Assembly (NCBI RefSeq): GCF_001439735.1
Contig: NZ_JYLN01000003.1
Coordinates: 124,001 to 188,000, forward strand
Source: Pseudomonas paralactis
Lineage (GTDB): Bacteria > Pseudomonadota > Gammaproteobacteria > Pseudomonadales > Pseudomonadaceae
DNA: 64,000 bases
Direction of reading: 5' to 3'
In this document: positions 22,255 to 30,642 of the stretch, one piece after another
How positions within the stretch are numbered: the stretch's first letter is position 1
How the letters are laid out: every line of letters starts with the position of its first letter
Made by a program: the position numbers and the translations under genes
Notes under the pieces: generated by a model
Databases searched by the model: none
Told to the model about the DNA's origin: nothing
The model's input: only the letters and a program-made list of their open reading frames with translations

Positions 22255-22698
22255 TTATCCGGCAAAAGGCAGCCAAGGGCTGGCAAGGATGACGCCCAGG
22301 GTCAGCAGCGCTTGCGCGCCCAGCAGCCAGGCTTGTTTACGCAACAGTTTGAGAGCGCCGCGCCGACGTTCGCTCCATGGCCGACCGGCTCGCTTGGGCG
22401 ATTGCAGGCCAAGGGCTTGCAACGCTTGGTCAAGGTCTGGCGTGCGGGTAACGTCGCGGGCCAGCAAGGCGAACAGGTCGGCGTCGAAGGCCACCCGCAG
22501 CGCCCAGTACTTTTGCAGCAGGCCCAGCACAATCAGCCACAGGGCCAACAGCAGGCAGATCGTCGAGATACTGGCCAACAACAGTTGGGCAAGGCCGAAC
22601 AGTACGCCGAGCAACGTCAGGCCTGTGGATAACTGATCCAGGGAGCGGCCGCGGCGCAGCAGGCTGGCGACGACCTGGAGTTCCATATCAGCGGGCAT
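22255..22698 (-). CDS. Small membrane protein of unknown function in the ynb-like operon
   Basis: 147 residues from the ATG at 22698 (PADMELQVVASLLRRGRSLD), which overlaps the preceding gene by 11 bp; a longer upstream reading frame is less likely. Two adjacent hydrophobic helices near residues 25-65 (LTLLGVLFGLAQLLLAS, LLLALWLIVLGLLQKYW) and one near the C-terminus (AQALLTLGVILASPWLPFAG), separated by a charged stretch. I do not recognise a family. Its tight coupling with the phosphatase and acyltransferase genes suggests an accessory membrane role. Confidence 0.75.
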   Translation of the reverse strand: MPADMELQVVASLLRRGRSLDQLSTGLTLLGVLFGLAQLLLASISTICLLLALWLIVLGLLQKYWALRVAFDADLFALLARDVTRTPDLDQALQALGLQSPKRAGRPWSERRRGALKLLRKQAWLLGAQALLTLGVILASPWLPFAG

Positions 22699-23986
22699 GG
22701 TGTAAACCCTCCAACGCTTTACGGTGTGCGGGGTGCAGGACCACAGTGGCCCGTGCTGTACGAATAATAGCCAGTGCTTGGTCAACCGTTGCGGCGCGCC
22801 CGGTGTTCAGCAGCCAGGCGGCGACCGCAGTGGCGCTACGGGAATAACCGAGGGCGCAGCACACCAGCAAGGGGCCACTCGTTCGCAAACGTTCAATGGC
22901 GTGGGCGGCCTTCAGGCATTCGTCGGCTGTCGGGGTGATCAGGTCCAATACCGGTACGCAGGCATAAGCACGGCCCTGTGGATTAATCGGCAGTTCGGCA
23001 CACAGATCGAGAATGGCTTTGAACGGGCCTTGCTCAGAGGTTGTAGGAACGCGCCCCAGCCAGACGTTATCCACAATCAGGTCCGGCTGTGGATGTTTGC
23101 GTGTCCACAGCCGCGAATTGATCCACGCACCCACTAAATAAGGCGCATACAACCAGCGGGCGGCAGGCGCAAGACGGCCATCCGTACGTTTTTGAAAGCC
23201 CGACGCGCCGATCAAAAGGTAGTTGGCCGCGATCAAGCCCAGGGAAACCGCTGGCCACAGCAGCCACAGCCAGCCGCCGCCCAGTACCAGGGCAAGCGCC
23301 AGCAGTAATAGCGCGCCCAGCCCATAGCGCACAGCCAGGCGCCAACGTTGGGTATCTCGCGTCAACCGCGCATTCAATAAGGGGCTCGGGTGTTCCACCG
23401 GCCATAACCACACGCACAACCACCCCGCGAGGGCGCCTGTGGGTAAGTCGATAAAGTGATGTTGATAAGTGGTCAGCACCGAAACGCCGATCAGCGCAAA
23501 CCAGCCATGCACCACCCAGCGCCAGATCCCCTGGGTGTGCCGTTGGTACATCACCCACAGGATCACCAGCAGCGCGATATGCAGCGAAGGCGCCTGGTTG
23601 AAGGGCTTGTCAAAACCGGCCAGCACGGCGAACAGCCAGCCGAACACGCCGTCCAGTTCCGGTCGCTCGAAGGTGAAGCGCAATGGCCAGATCAGGAAGC
23701 AACTGACGGCAATCACCTGCGCACTCAGCAGGCGCAGTGCATGTTGTTTCAACTCATGCCGTGTATTGGGCAGCAGCAGGGAGAAGCCGTAGAGCAGGTC
23801 GATGGACCAGTAGGGCACGATGGTCCATGCCCAGAACGGCATGTGTGTTTCCCAGCCGAACACCAGGGTGCCGACGTCGCTGCGCTGGCTGGTGACCCAG
23901 GTGGCGAAGCCGTAGGTGCTGAAAAACAGCGGCGCCAACAGCAACAGCCACAGGACCGCGGGTTTCAATAAACCGGGTTCGCGCAT
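22688..23986 (-). CDS. PAP2-like membrane phosphatase fused to a dual-specificity-type phosphatase (YnbD-like)
   Basis: 432-residue two-domain membrane protein. The N-terminal half has six or so membrane helices and PAP2-type lipid phosphatase motifs (FNQAPSLHIALLVILW and TTYQHHFIDLPTG). The C-terminal third is a cytoplasmic tyrosine/dual-specificity phosphatase domain with DNVWLGRVPTTSE and the CX5R loop CCALGYSRSATA (catalytic Cys377, Arg383); the usual His before the catalytic Cys is Cys376. ATG at 23986 lies 2 bp past the previous stop. E. coli YnbD has the same architecture. Probably removes phosphate from a lipid-phosphate intermediate. Confidence 0.88.
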   Translation of the reverse strand: MREPGLLKPAVLWLLLLAPLFFSTYGFATWVTSQRSDVGTLVFGWETHMPFWAWTIVPYWSIDLLYGFSLLLPNTRHELKQHALRLLSAQVIAVSCFLIWPLRFTFERPELDGVFGWLFAVLAGFDKPFNQAPSLHIALLVILWVMYQRHTQGIWRWVVHGWFALIGVSVLTTYQHHFIDLPTGALAGWLCVWLWPVEHPSPLLNARLTRDTQRWRLAVRYGLGALLLLALALVLGGGWLWLLWPAVSLGLIAANYLLIGASGFQKRTDGRLAPAARWLYAPYLVGAWINSRLWTRKHPQPDLIVDNVWLGRVPTTSEQGPFKAILDLCAELPINPQGRAYACVPVLDLITPTADECLKAAHAIERLRTSGPLLVCCALGYSRSATAVAAWLLNTGRAATVDQALAIIRTARATVVLHPAHRKALEGLHHAR

Positions 23987-23988
23987 GT

Positions 23989-25737
23989 TCAGATCTTCTG
24001 TGCCAGGGACACGGTGAAAATGCCCCACTCATCCACGCGTTGGGTGATCTTGCGAAAGCCCGCCGCTTCGACGAGTTGGTCCATTTCCGCCTGGCTGCGT
24101 CGACGCATCACCCAGGCCTGGCCCTGACGGTGACTGGTGAGCGCGCGGGCAATCAGCTCCAACTGCGGGTGCCACGGCTGCCCGGTGTAGACCAGGTAGC
24201 CACCTGGCTCCACGGCTTCGGCCAAGCCCGCCAGTGAACCACCGACCATGGCATTGTCGGCGAACAATTCGTACAGGCCAGACACCACGGCCAGGGTCGG
24301 CTTGGGGTCCAGGGCGGCCAGGTCAGCGCGGTCGAACGCATCGCCTTTGACGAATTGGGCGATGTCGCCCAAACCCTTTTCGCGAATCAGCGCGCCACCG
24401 TCGCGCACGTTGATGTCGCTGTAGTCGCGCAGCAGGATCGACTCCGGCATCGGTGAAACGCCCTGCAAGGCTTCAAGAATGTAACGGCCATGGCCGGCGG
24501 CGATGTCGACGATGCGCACTTCACGTTGGTCGTCACGCAGCTTGGCCATGGCCAGGCGCAACAGTTCTTCGACATTAAGCTTGCGCTGGCGAATACCACG
24601 CCAGCCGATGGAATTGAGGTAGTTGGTGTCGATCATCCGCCCCAGCCCGCCCTTGCCGGCAGGCTTATTGCGATACACGTAGTCCAGGGTGCTGCCGGAA
24701 TCGAAGCCGGTGTCGAAGCCCAGCTTCACGCCGTCCGAAAGGTTCCTGCCCAGGCCCATGCTGGCGCGGGTCATGCGCCAGTACAGGTCGCGCAGGGAAT
24801 TGCGTGGCAACGGCGCGGCGAGGGATTCGGATTCGGCGCAGGTGGCACCGAGTTTGTCGGCGTCCAGCAGGCTGGCGCGGTCCAGCGGATGTGTGAAGTT
24901 CTGCAGGATAAAGCGCTTGGCGCTGCTCACGGCCACGGCACGGTCACGTTCACCGAGGGTGTCGTGGAAAAAACCGGGGAGGATATGCAGCTCTTTTTTC
25001 AGGCTGCCGAGGCGGTCGAAAAACTGCTGCTGGGGTTTACGGTGCACCACAAAGTCGGAGCCGGAGATAAGCACCTGGGTTGGCACCTGGATTGCCTGGG
25101 CGTCGGCTACAACCCGGTCGGCCGCTTCGTACAGGCCCAGCAGCACATTCACCGAGATGGCTTTGGTGATCAGCGGATCGCTGTCGTAGGACGCCACGCG
25201 TTCCGGATCATGGCTGAGGAACTTGGCCTTGACGTAGCTGTTGACGAAAAAGTTGCCCTTGAACTTGCGCATCAAGGCCAGGCCGGGGCGGGCGAAGGGC
25301 ACGTACAGCTTGACCTTGAAGGCGGGCGAGGCGAGCACCAGGGCGCGGATTTTTGGTGCGTAATCGTGAGCCCACGTGGCGGCAATCACCGCACCGACGC
25401 TTTGGGCGATAACGGCCAGGTTGTCCTCTTCAATGCCGTAGACGGCGCAGATGTGGTCGCAGAAGGTCTGCACATCACGGGCGCTGGTGGCGAAGCTGGG
25501 GCTGTCGCCACGCGCGCCGGGGGATTGGCCGTGGCCGCGGGCATCCCAGGCGAAGAAATCAAACCCCGGCAAGTCCAGTTCAGCCACCAGGTGGGCAATA
25601 CGCCCGGAGTGTTCGTGCCCGCGATGGAACAACAGGATCGCCTTGCGCGGCCCGGCGTCTGCCGTGGCCGGCCAGTGCCGGTAGAAAAGCTCGACGCCAT
25701 CATGGGTACTGAAGGTGTGCTCTTGCTGTTCGCGCAT
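23989..25737 (-). CDS. Alpha/beta hydrolase - class I methyltransferase fusion (YnbC-like)
   Basis: 582 residues. The first half is a serine hydrolase/lysophospholipase-like fold: FHRGHEHSGRIAHL, DARGHGQSPGARG, nucleophile elbow AQSVGAV (Ser113), and PGFFHDTLGERD for the catalytic His. The second half, about residues 320-580, is a Rossmann methyltransferase-like domain with VDIAAGHGRYILEAL as the SAM loop and EPGGYLVYTGQPWHPQLEL. The hydrolase family resembles monoglyceride lipases, so a lipid substrate is likely; what is methylated is unknown. Ten bases separate it from the CDP-alcohol transferase gene upstream and two from the phosphatase gene downstream. Confidence 0.87.
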   Translation of the reverse strand: MREQQEHTFSTHDGVELFYRHWPATADAGPRKAILLFHRGHEHSGRIAHLVAELDLPGFDFFAWDARGHGQSPGARGDSPSFATSARDVQTFCDHICAVYGIEEDNLAVIAQSVGAVIAATWAHDYAPKIRALVLASPAFKVKLYVPFARPGLALMRKFKGNFFVNSYVKAKFLSHDPERVASYDSDPLITKAISVNVLLGLYEAADRVVADAQAIQVPTQVLISGSDFVVHRKPQQQFFDRLGSLKKELHILPGFFHDTLGERDRAVAVSSAKRFILQNFTHPLDRASLLDADKLGATCAESESLAAPLPRNSLRDLYWRMTRASMGLGRNLSDGVKLGFDTGFDSGSTLDYVYRNKPAGKGGLGRMIDTNYLNSIGWRGIRQRKLNVEELLRLAMAKLRDDQREVRIVDIAAGHGRYILEALQGVSPMPESILLRDYSDINVRDGGALIREKGLGDIAQFVKGDAFDRADLAALDPKPTLAVVSGLYELFADNAMVGGSLAGLAEAVEPGGYLVYTGQPWHPQLELIARALTSHRQGQAWVMRRRSQAEMDQLVEAAGFRKITQRVDEWGIFTVSLAQKI

Positions 25738-25747
25738 CGCAAAATCC

Positions 25748-26371
25748 TTATGCAGAAGGGGGAGTTTGTTGCTGTTCTTTGAGGCCCTGACGTACCCGGT
25801 TGACCAAGGTATAGGCGAGCAGGGCGGCGACCAGCCACATCACCGCCTCGACCCAACCGGCGCCGAGCCAGCCCAGCGCCACGCCGGTGGCCAGTACACC
25901 CAGTACAAAAGCCCGGTCACTTTTGCCCATCGGCCCGTCATAGCGACGCGATGCGCCCACCATCGGCCCCAGTACACCGGCGTACTCGCTGAAGACCGCG
26001 AGCAATGCCACCAGCACCACCGGCACGGGGCTCACGCCGGGGATCAGTGCAAAGGGCAGGATCAGCGCGCTGTCGGCGATCACATCGCACAGTTCATTGA
26101 GGTACGCACCCAAGCGTGACTGCTGGCCAAATTCCCGAGCGAGCATGCCGTCGATGGCGTTGAGGGCCATGCGCACGATCATCCATAAGGGGATCAGCGC
26201 AAACAGCCAAAAGTGGTGGGCGAAGCCTGCGATCAGCAACCCCACCAGCAGGGAAATCACCCCGGCCAGCACGGTGATCTGGTTGGCGGTGGTGCCGTTG
26301 TCATAGAGGCGCTGCACCAGCGGGCGCAGCAGGTTTTGAAACTGCGGTTTGAGTTGGTAGATCGAAATCAT
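25748..26371 (-). CDS. CDP-alcohol phosphatidyltransferase family protein (YnbA-like)
   Basis: Inner-membrane enzyme family that moves a phosphatidyl group from CDP-diacylglycerol to an alcohol. 207 residues, about six membrane helices. The catalytic block is NAIDGMLAR (71-79), then G88, N92 and D96. Compared with the canonical D1xxD2GxxAR(8)GxxxD3xxxD4, D1 and D3 are Asn while D2 (74) and D4 (96) are kept; from memory E. coli YnbA shows the same two changes, so this is a subfamily feature. First gene of the operon; the alcohol acceptor is unknown. Confidence 0.87.
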   Translation of the reverse strand: MISIYQLKPQFQNLLRPLVQRLYDNGTTANQITVLAGVISLLVGLLIAGFAHHFWLFALIPLWMIVRMALNAIDGMLAREFGQQSRLGAYLNELCDVIADSALILPFALIPGVSPVPVVLVALLAVFSEYAGVLGPMVGASRRYDGPMGKSDRAFVLGVLATGVALGWLGAGWVEAVMWLVAALLAYTLVNRVRQGLKEQQQTPPSA

Positions 26372-26505
26372 GGGGGTGACGCTTCCTTGTCCGTGAACCC
26401 GCGAAAAACTGTTTCGGAGTGTGCCGACTAATCGCCGCCGACACCAGTGATGGCTCGTGTTTATAGGGGGTTAGTCACACTCCAGAGAGCACAGCAAAAC
26501 AAAGG
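26372..26505. promoter_or_regulatory. Leader/promoter region of the ynb-like operon
   Basis: This 134-bp stretch upstream of the YnbA-like gene must hold its promoter. No convincing -35/-10 pair stood out by eye. A family A REP repeat (26506-26591) follows, and the divergent SPFH operon begins at 26681. Confidence 0.3.
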
Positions 26506-26591
26506 TGGGAGGGGGCTTGCCCCCGATATAGGTGTGTCAGGCAACTGATTAGTTACTGACACACCTATATCGGGGGCAAGCCCCCTCCCAC
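26506..26591. repeat. REP-type inverted repeat in a divergent promoter region
   Basis: GTGGGAGGGGGCTTGCCCCC at one end, its perfect complement at the other, and an extended pairing centre (CGATATAGGTGTGTCAG / CTGACACACCTATATCG). The stem is nearly perfect over about 35 bp. Unlike most REPs it lies between two divergently transcribed operons and not after a gene. Confidence 0.9.
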
Positions 26592-26680
26592 AAGGGATTC
26601 ACAGCGGATTCAAAAGCGAACAAAAATTTCACGCTTCGTGTTATATCGTAACGAATTGTGTACGAGTGGGCGTTGAGTGC

Positions 26681-28606
26681 ATGCAGGTGGATTTAGAAGC
26701 TGACGGCGCCTCCGTAGAAGGCCTGGCGCGTTTTCAGCAAGGGCTGTTCCATGCCCGTCGATTGCGCCAGGCGGGGATCAGCCTGACGACTCTGGCGATC
26801 AGCGGTTGGGTACTGGCGCTGTTCGTGGCGTTGTTTGCGCCCCTGTCGATCTGGCCGGTGGTATTGATCAACTGCGCGTCGGCCTTGCTGCTGCTGGTGG
26901 CCGGCTTGCAGTCGGCCTGGTGGGTGGCTGATTGGCGTGCCCAGGCGCTGGAGGTACCGAGCGGCGAGTTGATCGAACAACCCATGGAGCCCGCCCCCTG
27001 GCACAAGGGCCTGATCAACCGTTTCGGCAACGGCCTGCTGGCGCAGGTTGGTGCGCCGGTACTGTGGTTGGCCGGGTGGTCGTTGTTGGCGTTGATCAGC
27101 GTTATCCAGTTCTGGAACCTGGCCTTGCCTGCTGCGGCCATCGGCCAATCCGCCAGTATCGGTGCGGCGCTGGCATTGGCGCTGGCTTTTGGTTTGCTGG
27201 TGTTCGAACGCCGCCTGGCCCAGGAAACCGCCGCCCAATGGCCGGAAGCTTCACAGCTGGCGCAGTTGAGCCGGGTGGCGATTATCTGTCTGGTGCTCAG
27301 TGCCATTTGCCTGTTGTTTGCCAATGCCGAGTCGGTCTGGCCGCTGCGCCTGGCGACACTCGTCGGCCTGTTGCCGGCATTGGTGGCACTGGAGTTCCTG
27401 CTCAGGGGCGTGCTCTCGCTGTTCAGCCCGCGCCAGCCGCGCCTTGAGCCGCGCTTGATGGCGCAGAGTTTTATCGCCGGTCTGCTGCGTTGGCCGCCAC
27501 AACCGTTGTTGGCGTTGCAGCATGAGTTGCACAACCGCTTCGGCATCGACCTGCGCCAGATCTGGGCCTTTACCTACATGCGCCGGGCTTTCCTGCCGGT
27601 GTTGCTGGTGGTGCTGGCGGTCGGCTGGGCGCTGACCGGCGTGCATGAAGTGCCCCTGCAAGGCCGTGGGATTTATGAACGCTTCGGCAAACCTGTCGAG
27701 GTGTTCGGCCCCGGCCTGCATACAGGCTTGCCGTGGCCGCTGGGCCGCGTACTCAACGTGGAGAACGGCGTGGTGCATGAGTTGGCGACCAGCGTCAGCG
27801 AAGCCGCCACACCGGAGCTGGCCGCAGCCGAAGGCCCGGCGCCGTTGATTGCCAACCGCCTCTGGGACGCCAGCCATGTGAATGATAAATCCCAGGTGAT
27901 TGCCAGCAGCAGCGGCGATAAGCAGGGCTTCCAGATCGTCAATATGGACGTGCGCTTCGTCTATCGCATCGGCCTCACCGATCAGGCTGCGCTCGCCGCC
28001 ACTTACAACAGCGCGGACATACCGACCCTGATCCGCAGTACCGCCAGCCGCATCCTGGTGCACGATTTTGCGTCGCGCACACTGGATGAATTGCTCGGGG
28101 AAGAGCGCACCAGCCTCGCCGACGAGATTGGTCGCAGCGTGCAAGCAGACCTGCACAGCCTCGACAGCGGGGTGGAGATTCTCGCCACGGTGGTTGAAGC
28201 GATCCACCCACCGGCCGGTGCCGCCAATGCCTACCACGGCGTGCAAGCCGCGCAGATTGGCGCCCAGGCGCTGATCGCCCGTGAACGCGGTGCCGCCAGC
28301 GAACAGACCAACCAGGCGCTGCTTCAAGCCAGTACCGCCCGCGATCAGGCCCAGGCCAGTGCCCGCGAAGTGAATGCCGGCGCCCAAGCAGCGAACCTGC
28401 GTTTTGCCGCCGAACAAAAAGCCTACGCCGCTGCGGGCCAAGCCTTCGTGCTTGAACAGTACCTGAGCCAACTGAGCCAGGGCCTGGCCCACGCCAAGCT
28501 GCTTATTCTGGATCATCGTTTGGGCGCCGACAGTGCGCCGACGATCGATCTGCGTTCTTTTACCTTGCCCGCCGACCCGTCGGCGCCGCGTAAAGCCGTT
28601 CAATAA
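26681..28606 (+). CDS. SPFH/HflK-like membrane protein with a multi-helix N-terminal domain
   Basis: 641 residues from the ATG at 26681; an in-frame GTG at 26666 adds five. The first half has about six membrane helices in pairs (ISLTTLAISGWVLALFVALF, PVVLINCASALLLLVAGLQ, VAIICLVLSAICLLFAN), then a further helix (RAFLPVLLVVLAVGWALTG) leads into an SPFH/band 7 domain (LQGRGIYERFGKPVEVFGPG, FVYRIGLTDQAALAATYN) and a C-terminal Ala/Gln/Glu-rich coiled coil (RDQAQASAREVNAGAQAANL). First of four coupled genes with two more SPFH proteins and a P-type ATPase. Role unknown; SPFH proteins form membrane cages or domains around client membrane enzymes. Confidence 0.85.
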   Translation: MQVDLEADGASVEGLARFQQGLFHARRLRQAGISLTTLAISGWVLALFVALFAPLSIWPVVLINCASALLLLVAGLQSAWWVADWRAQALEVPSGELIEQPMEPAPWHKGLINRFGNGLLAQVGAPVLWLAGWSLLALISVIQFWNLALPAAAIGQSASIGAALALALAFGLLVFERRLAQETAAQWPEASQLAQLSRVAIICLVLSAICLLFANAESVWPLRLATLVGLLPALVALEFLLRGVLSLFSPRQPRLEPRLMAQSFIAGLLRWPPQPLLALQHELHNRFGIDLRQIWAFTYMRRAFLPVLLVVLAVGWALTGVHEVPLQGRGIYERFGKPVEVFGPGLHTGLPWPLGRVLNVENGVVHELATSVSEAATPELAAAEGPAPLIANRLWDASHVNDKSQVIASSSGDKQGFQIVNMDVRFVYRIGLTDQAALAATYNSADIPTLIRSTASRILVHDFASRTLDELLGEERTSLADEIGRSVQADLHSLDSGVEILATVVEAIHPPAGAANAYHGVQAAQIGAQALIARERGAASEQTNQALLQASTARDQAQASAREVNAGAQAANLRFAAEQKAYAAAGQAFVLEQYLSQLSQGLAHAKLLILDHRLGADSAPTIDLRSFTLPADPSAPRKAVQ

Positions 28607-28618
28607 GGAGTCTGTCTG

Positions 28619-29611
28619 TTGAGCGCTCATTCTCACGATCACGGTCATCACCATCATCACGGCCACCATCATCACCACCATGGTGATGAGCAAGCGGCCG
28701 GGCCTTTTCCCTGGCGTCGCATGGCGTGGGCGGTGTTGCTGGTGCTGTTTGCGGTGGCGGCGGCGAGCCTGGTGCAAGTGCGCTCCGGCGAGGCCACGGT
28801 GATTACCCGCTTCGGCAACCCCGCGCGCGTGTTGCTGGAACCGGGCCTTGGGTGGCGCTGGCCGGCACCGTTCGAAGCGGCGATCCCGGTGGACCTGCGT
28901 CTGCGCACTACCTCCAGCGGCTTGCAGGACGTGGGCACCCGCGATGGCCTGCGAATTATCGTGCAAGCCTATGTGGCGTGGCAGGTGCAGGGCGATGCCG
29001 ACAATGTGCAGCGCTTTATGCGCGCCGTGCAGAACCAGCCGGATGAAGCGGCGCGGCAGATTCGCACCTTTGTCGGCTCGGCGCTGGAAACCACGGCGGC
29101 CAGCTTTGACCTGTCCAGCTTGATCAACACCGATGCCAGCCAAGTGCGCATCGCCGATTTTGAAGCGCAGTTGCGCCAGCAAATTGATCAACAATTGCTC
29201 GCCACCTACGGCGTGCGCGTGGCGCAGGTCGGCATTGAGCGCTTGACGTTGCCTTCGGTGACCCTCACCGCCACGGTCGATCGTATGCGCGCCGAGCGTG
29301 AAACCATCGCCACCGAACGTACCGCCGTGGGCAAGCGCGAAGCGGCGCAGATCCGCTCCGCTGCCGAGCGAGATGCGCGCATCATGCAGGCCGATGCCAC
29401 CGTGAAAGCCGCCGATATCGAAGCGCAGTCGCGGGTTGAGGCCGCGCAGATTTATGGCCGCGCCTACGCTGGCAATCCGCAGCTGTACAACCTGCTGCGT
29501 TCGCTGGATACCCTGGGCACGGTGGTTACTCCGGGTACCAAAATCATCCTGCGTACCGACGCTGCGCCATTCCGCGCGTTGGTGGATGGGCCCAAGGATC
29601 TCCAGCCATGA
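28619..29611 (+). CDS. HflC-like SPFH protein with a His-rich N-terminus
   Basis: 330 residues. The first 24 residues are extremely His-rich (more than 15 His between residues 4 and 21, with Gly and Asp), which predicts metal binding. One membrane helix follows (RMAWAVLLVLFAVAAASLVQ), then an SPFH domain (ATVITRFGNPARVLLEPGLG, RDGLRIIVQAYVAWQVQGDA) and a coiled-coil tail (RMRAERETIATERTAVGKRE). TTG start at 28619, eight bases after AAGGAG (28605-28610). HflC orthologues sit in the hflX-hflK-hflC locus and lack such a tail, so this is a separate paralogue tied to the ATPase operon. Confidence 0.88.
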   Translation: MSAHSHDHGHHHHHGHHHHHHGDEQAAGPFPWRRMAWAVLLVLFAVAAASLVQVRSGEATVITRFGNPARVLLEPGLGWRWPAPFEAAIPVDLRLRTTSSGLQDVGTRDGLRIIVQAYVAWQVQGDADNVQRFMRAVQNQPDEAARQIRTFVGSALETTAASFDLSSLINTDASQVRIADFEAQLRQQIDQQLLATYGVRVAQVGIERLTLPSVTLTATVDRMRAERETIATERTAVGKREAAQIRSAAERDARIMQADATVKAADIEAQSRVEAAQIYGRAYAGNPQLYNLLRSLDTLGTVVTPGTKIILRTDAAPFRALVDGPKDLQP

Positions 29612-30642
29612 GCGAGCGTGACAGCCCGGATAGCCCATGGATCCAGGCCGGGCGCCTGACGTTCCTGGCGCTGTACGCGGTCACCGTGTTGGCGGCGCTG
29701 GCCTGGGCCTTTTCCAATGTGCGCCAGATCGACCCGCAGAATCGCGCGGTGGTCCTGCATTTCGGTGCCCTTGATCGCGTTCAGAATGCCGGGCTGCTGC
29801 TGGCCTGGCCGCAGCCATTTGAGCAAGTGGTGTTATTGCCAGCGGCAGACCGGGTGATCGAACGCCGGGTGGAAAACCTGCTGCGTTCCGATGCGGCGCT
29901 GCAGGCCGATCGGGTGGCCAGTTTCGCCACGCCGTTGAGCGATGCCCTGGCCGGTTCCGGCTACCTGCTGACCGGCGATGCCGGGGTGGTGCAGCTGGAC
30001 GTGCGGGTGTTCTACAAGGTGACCGAACCCTACGCCTTTGTGTTGCAGGGCGACCACGTGCTGCCGGCCCTGGATCGGCTGGTGACACGCAGCGCCGTGG
30101 CCCTCACCGCTGCGCGGGATCTGGACACGATACTGGTGGCACGCCCGGAACTGATCGGCAGCGACAATGGCGCCGCCGAACGCCGTGAGCGGCTGCGCGG
30201 CGATCTGGTGCAAGGCATCAATAAGCGCCTGGCCGAGTTGGCTGCCAGCGACCTGGGCCTGGGCATCGAAGTCACCCGCGTTGACGTGCAGTCGAGTCTG
30301 CCGGGCCCGGCGGTGAATGCCTTTAACGCGGTGCTGACCGCCAGCCAGCAAGCGGATAAAGCGGTGGCCAACGCCCGCACAGAAGCGGAAAAACTCACCC
30401 AGACCGCGAACCAGGAGGCTGACCGCCAGGTGCAAGTCGCCCACGCCCAGGCCAGCGAACGCTTGGCTAATGCCCAGGCGCAAACCGCGACCGTCGCCAG
30501 CCTCGCCCAGGTCAAAGACCCCGGTTTGCTGTTGCGCCTGTACCGCGAACGCTTGCCGAAAATTCTCGGCCAGGCGGGTTCCGTGACCACCGTCGATCCC
30601 AAAGACGACTCCCGTTTGATCATCCAGGGAGCCGAGCAATGA
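29608..30642 (+). CDS. HflK-like SPFH membrane protein
   Basis: 344 residues: one N-terminal membrane helix (LTFLALYAVTVLAALAWAFS), an SPFH domain (DPQNRAVVLHFGALDRVQNA, GVVQLDVRVFYKVTEPYAFV) and a coiled coil (ADKAVANARTEAEKLTQTAN) before the C-terminus (VDPKDDSRLIIQGAEQ). The ATG overlaps the preceding stop as ATGA and its own stop overlaps the ATPase start the same way, so the three products are translationally coupled. Probably assembles with the HflC-like partner. Confidence 0.88.
   Translation: MSERDSPDSPWIQAGRLTFLALYAVTVLAALAWAFSNVRQIDPQNRAVVLHFGALDRVQNAGLLLAWPQPFEQVVLLPAADRVIERRVENLLRSDAALQADRVASFATPLSDALAGSGYLLTGDAGVVQLDVRVFYKVTEPYAFVLQGDHVLPALDRLVTRSAVALTAARDLDTILVARPELIGSDNGAAERRERLRGDLVQGINKRLAELAASDLGLGIEVTRVDVQSSLPGPAVNAFNAVLTASQQADKAVANARTEAEKLTQTANQEADRQVQVAHAQASERLANAQAQTATVASLAQVKDPGLLLRLYRERLPKILGQAGSVTTVDPKDDSRLIIQGAEQ

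Noticed and set aside
25374..25389. Second parS candidate around CCCACGTGG
   Set aside because: Only the central CACGTG is palindromic; the outer GTTCC/GGAAC arms are missing.
24490..25782. 430-codon plus-strand frame opposite the hydrolase-methyltransferase gene
   Set aside because: No motif; it would overlap two real minus-strand genes.
27251..29638. 795-codon open frame on the minus strand opposite the SPFH genes
   Set aside because: It is a shadow of GC-rich coding sequence; the plus strand has SPFH motifs, good start sites and coupled genes, while this frame has no recognisable domain and is His/Gly/Arg-biased.
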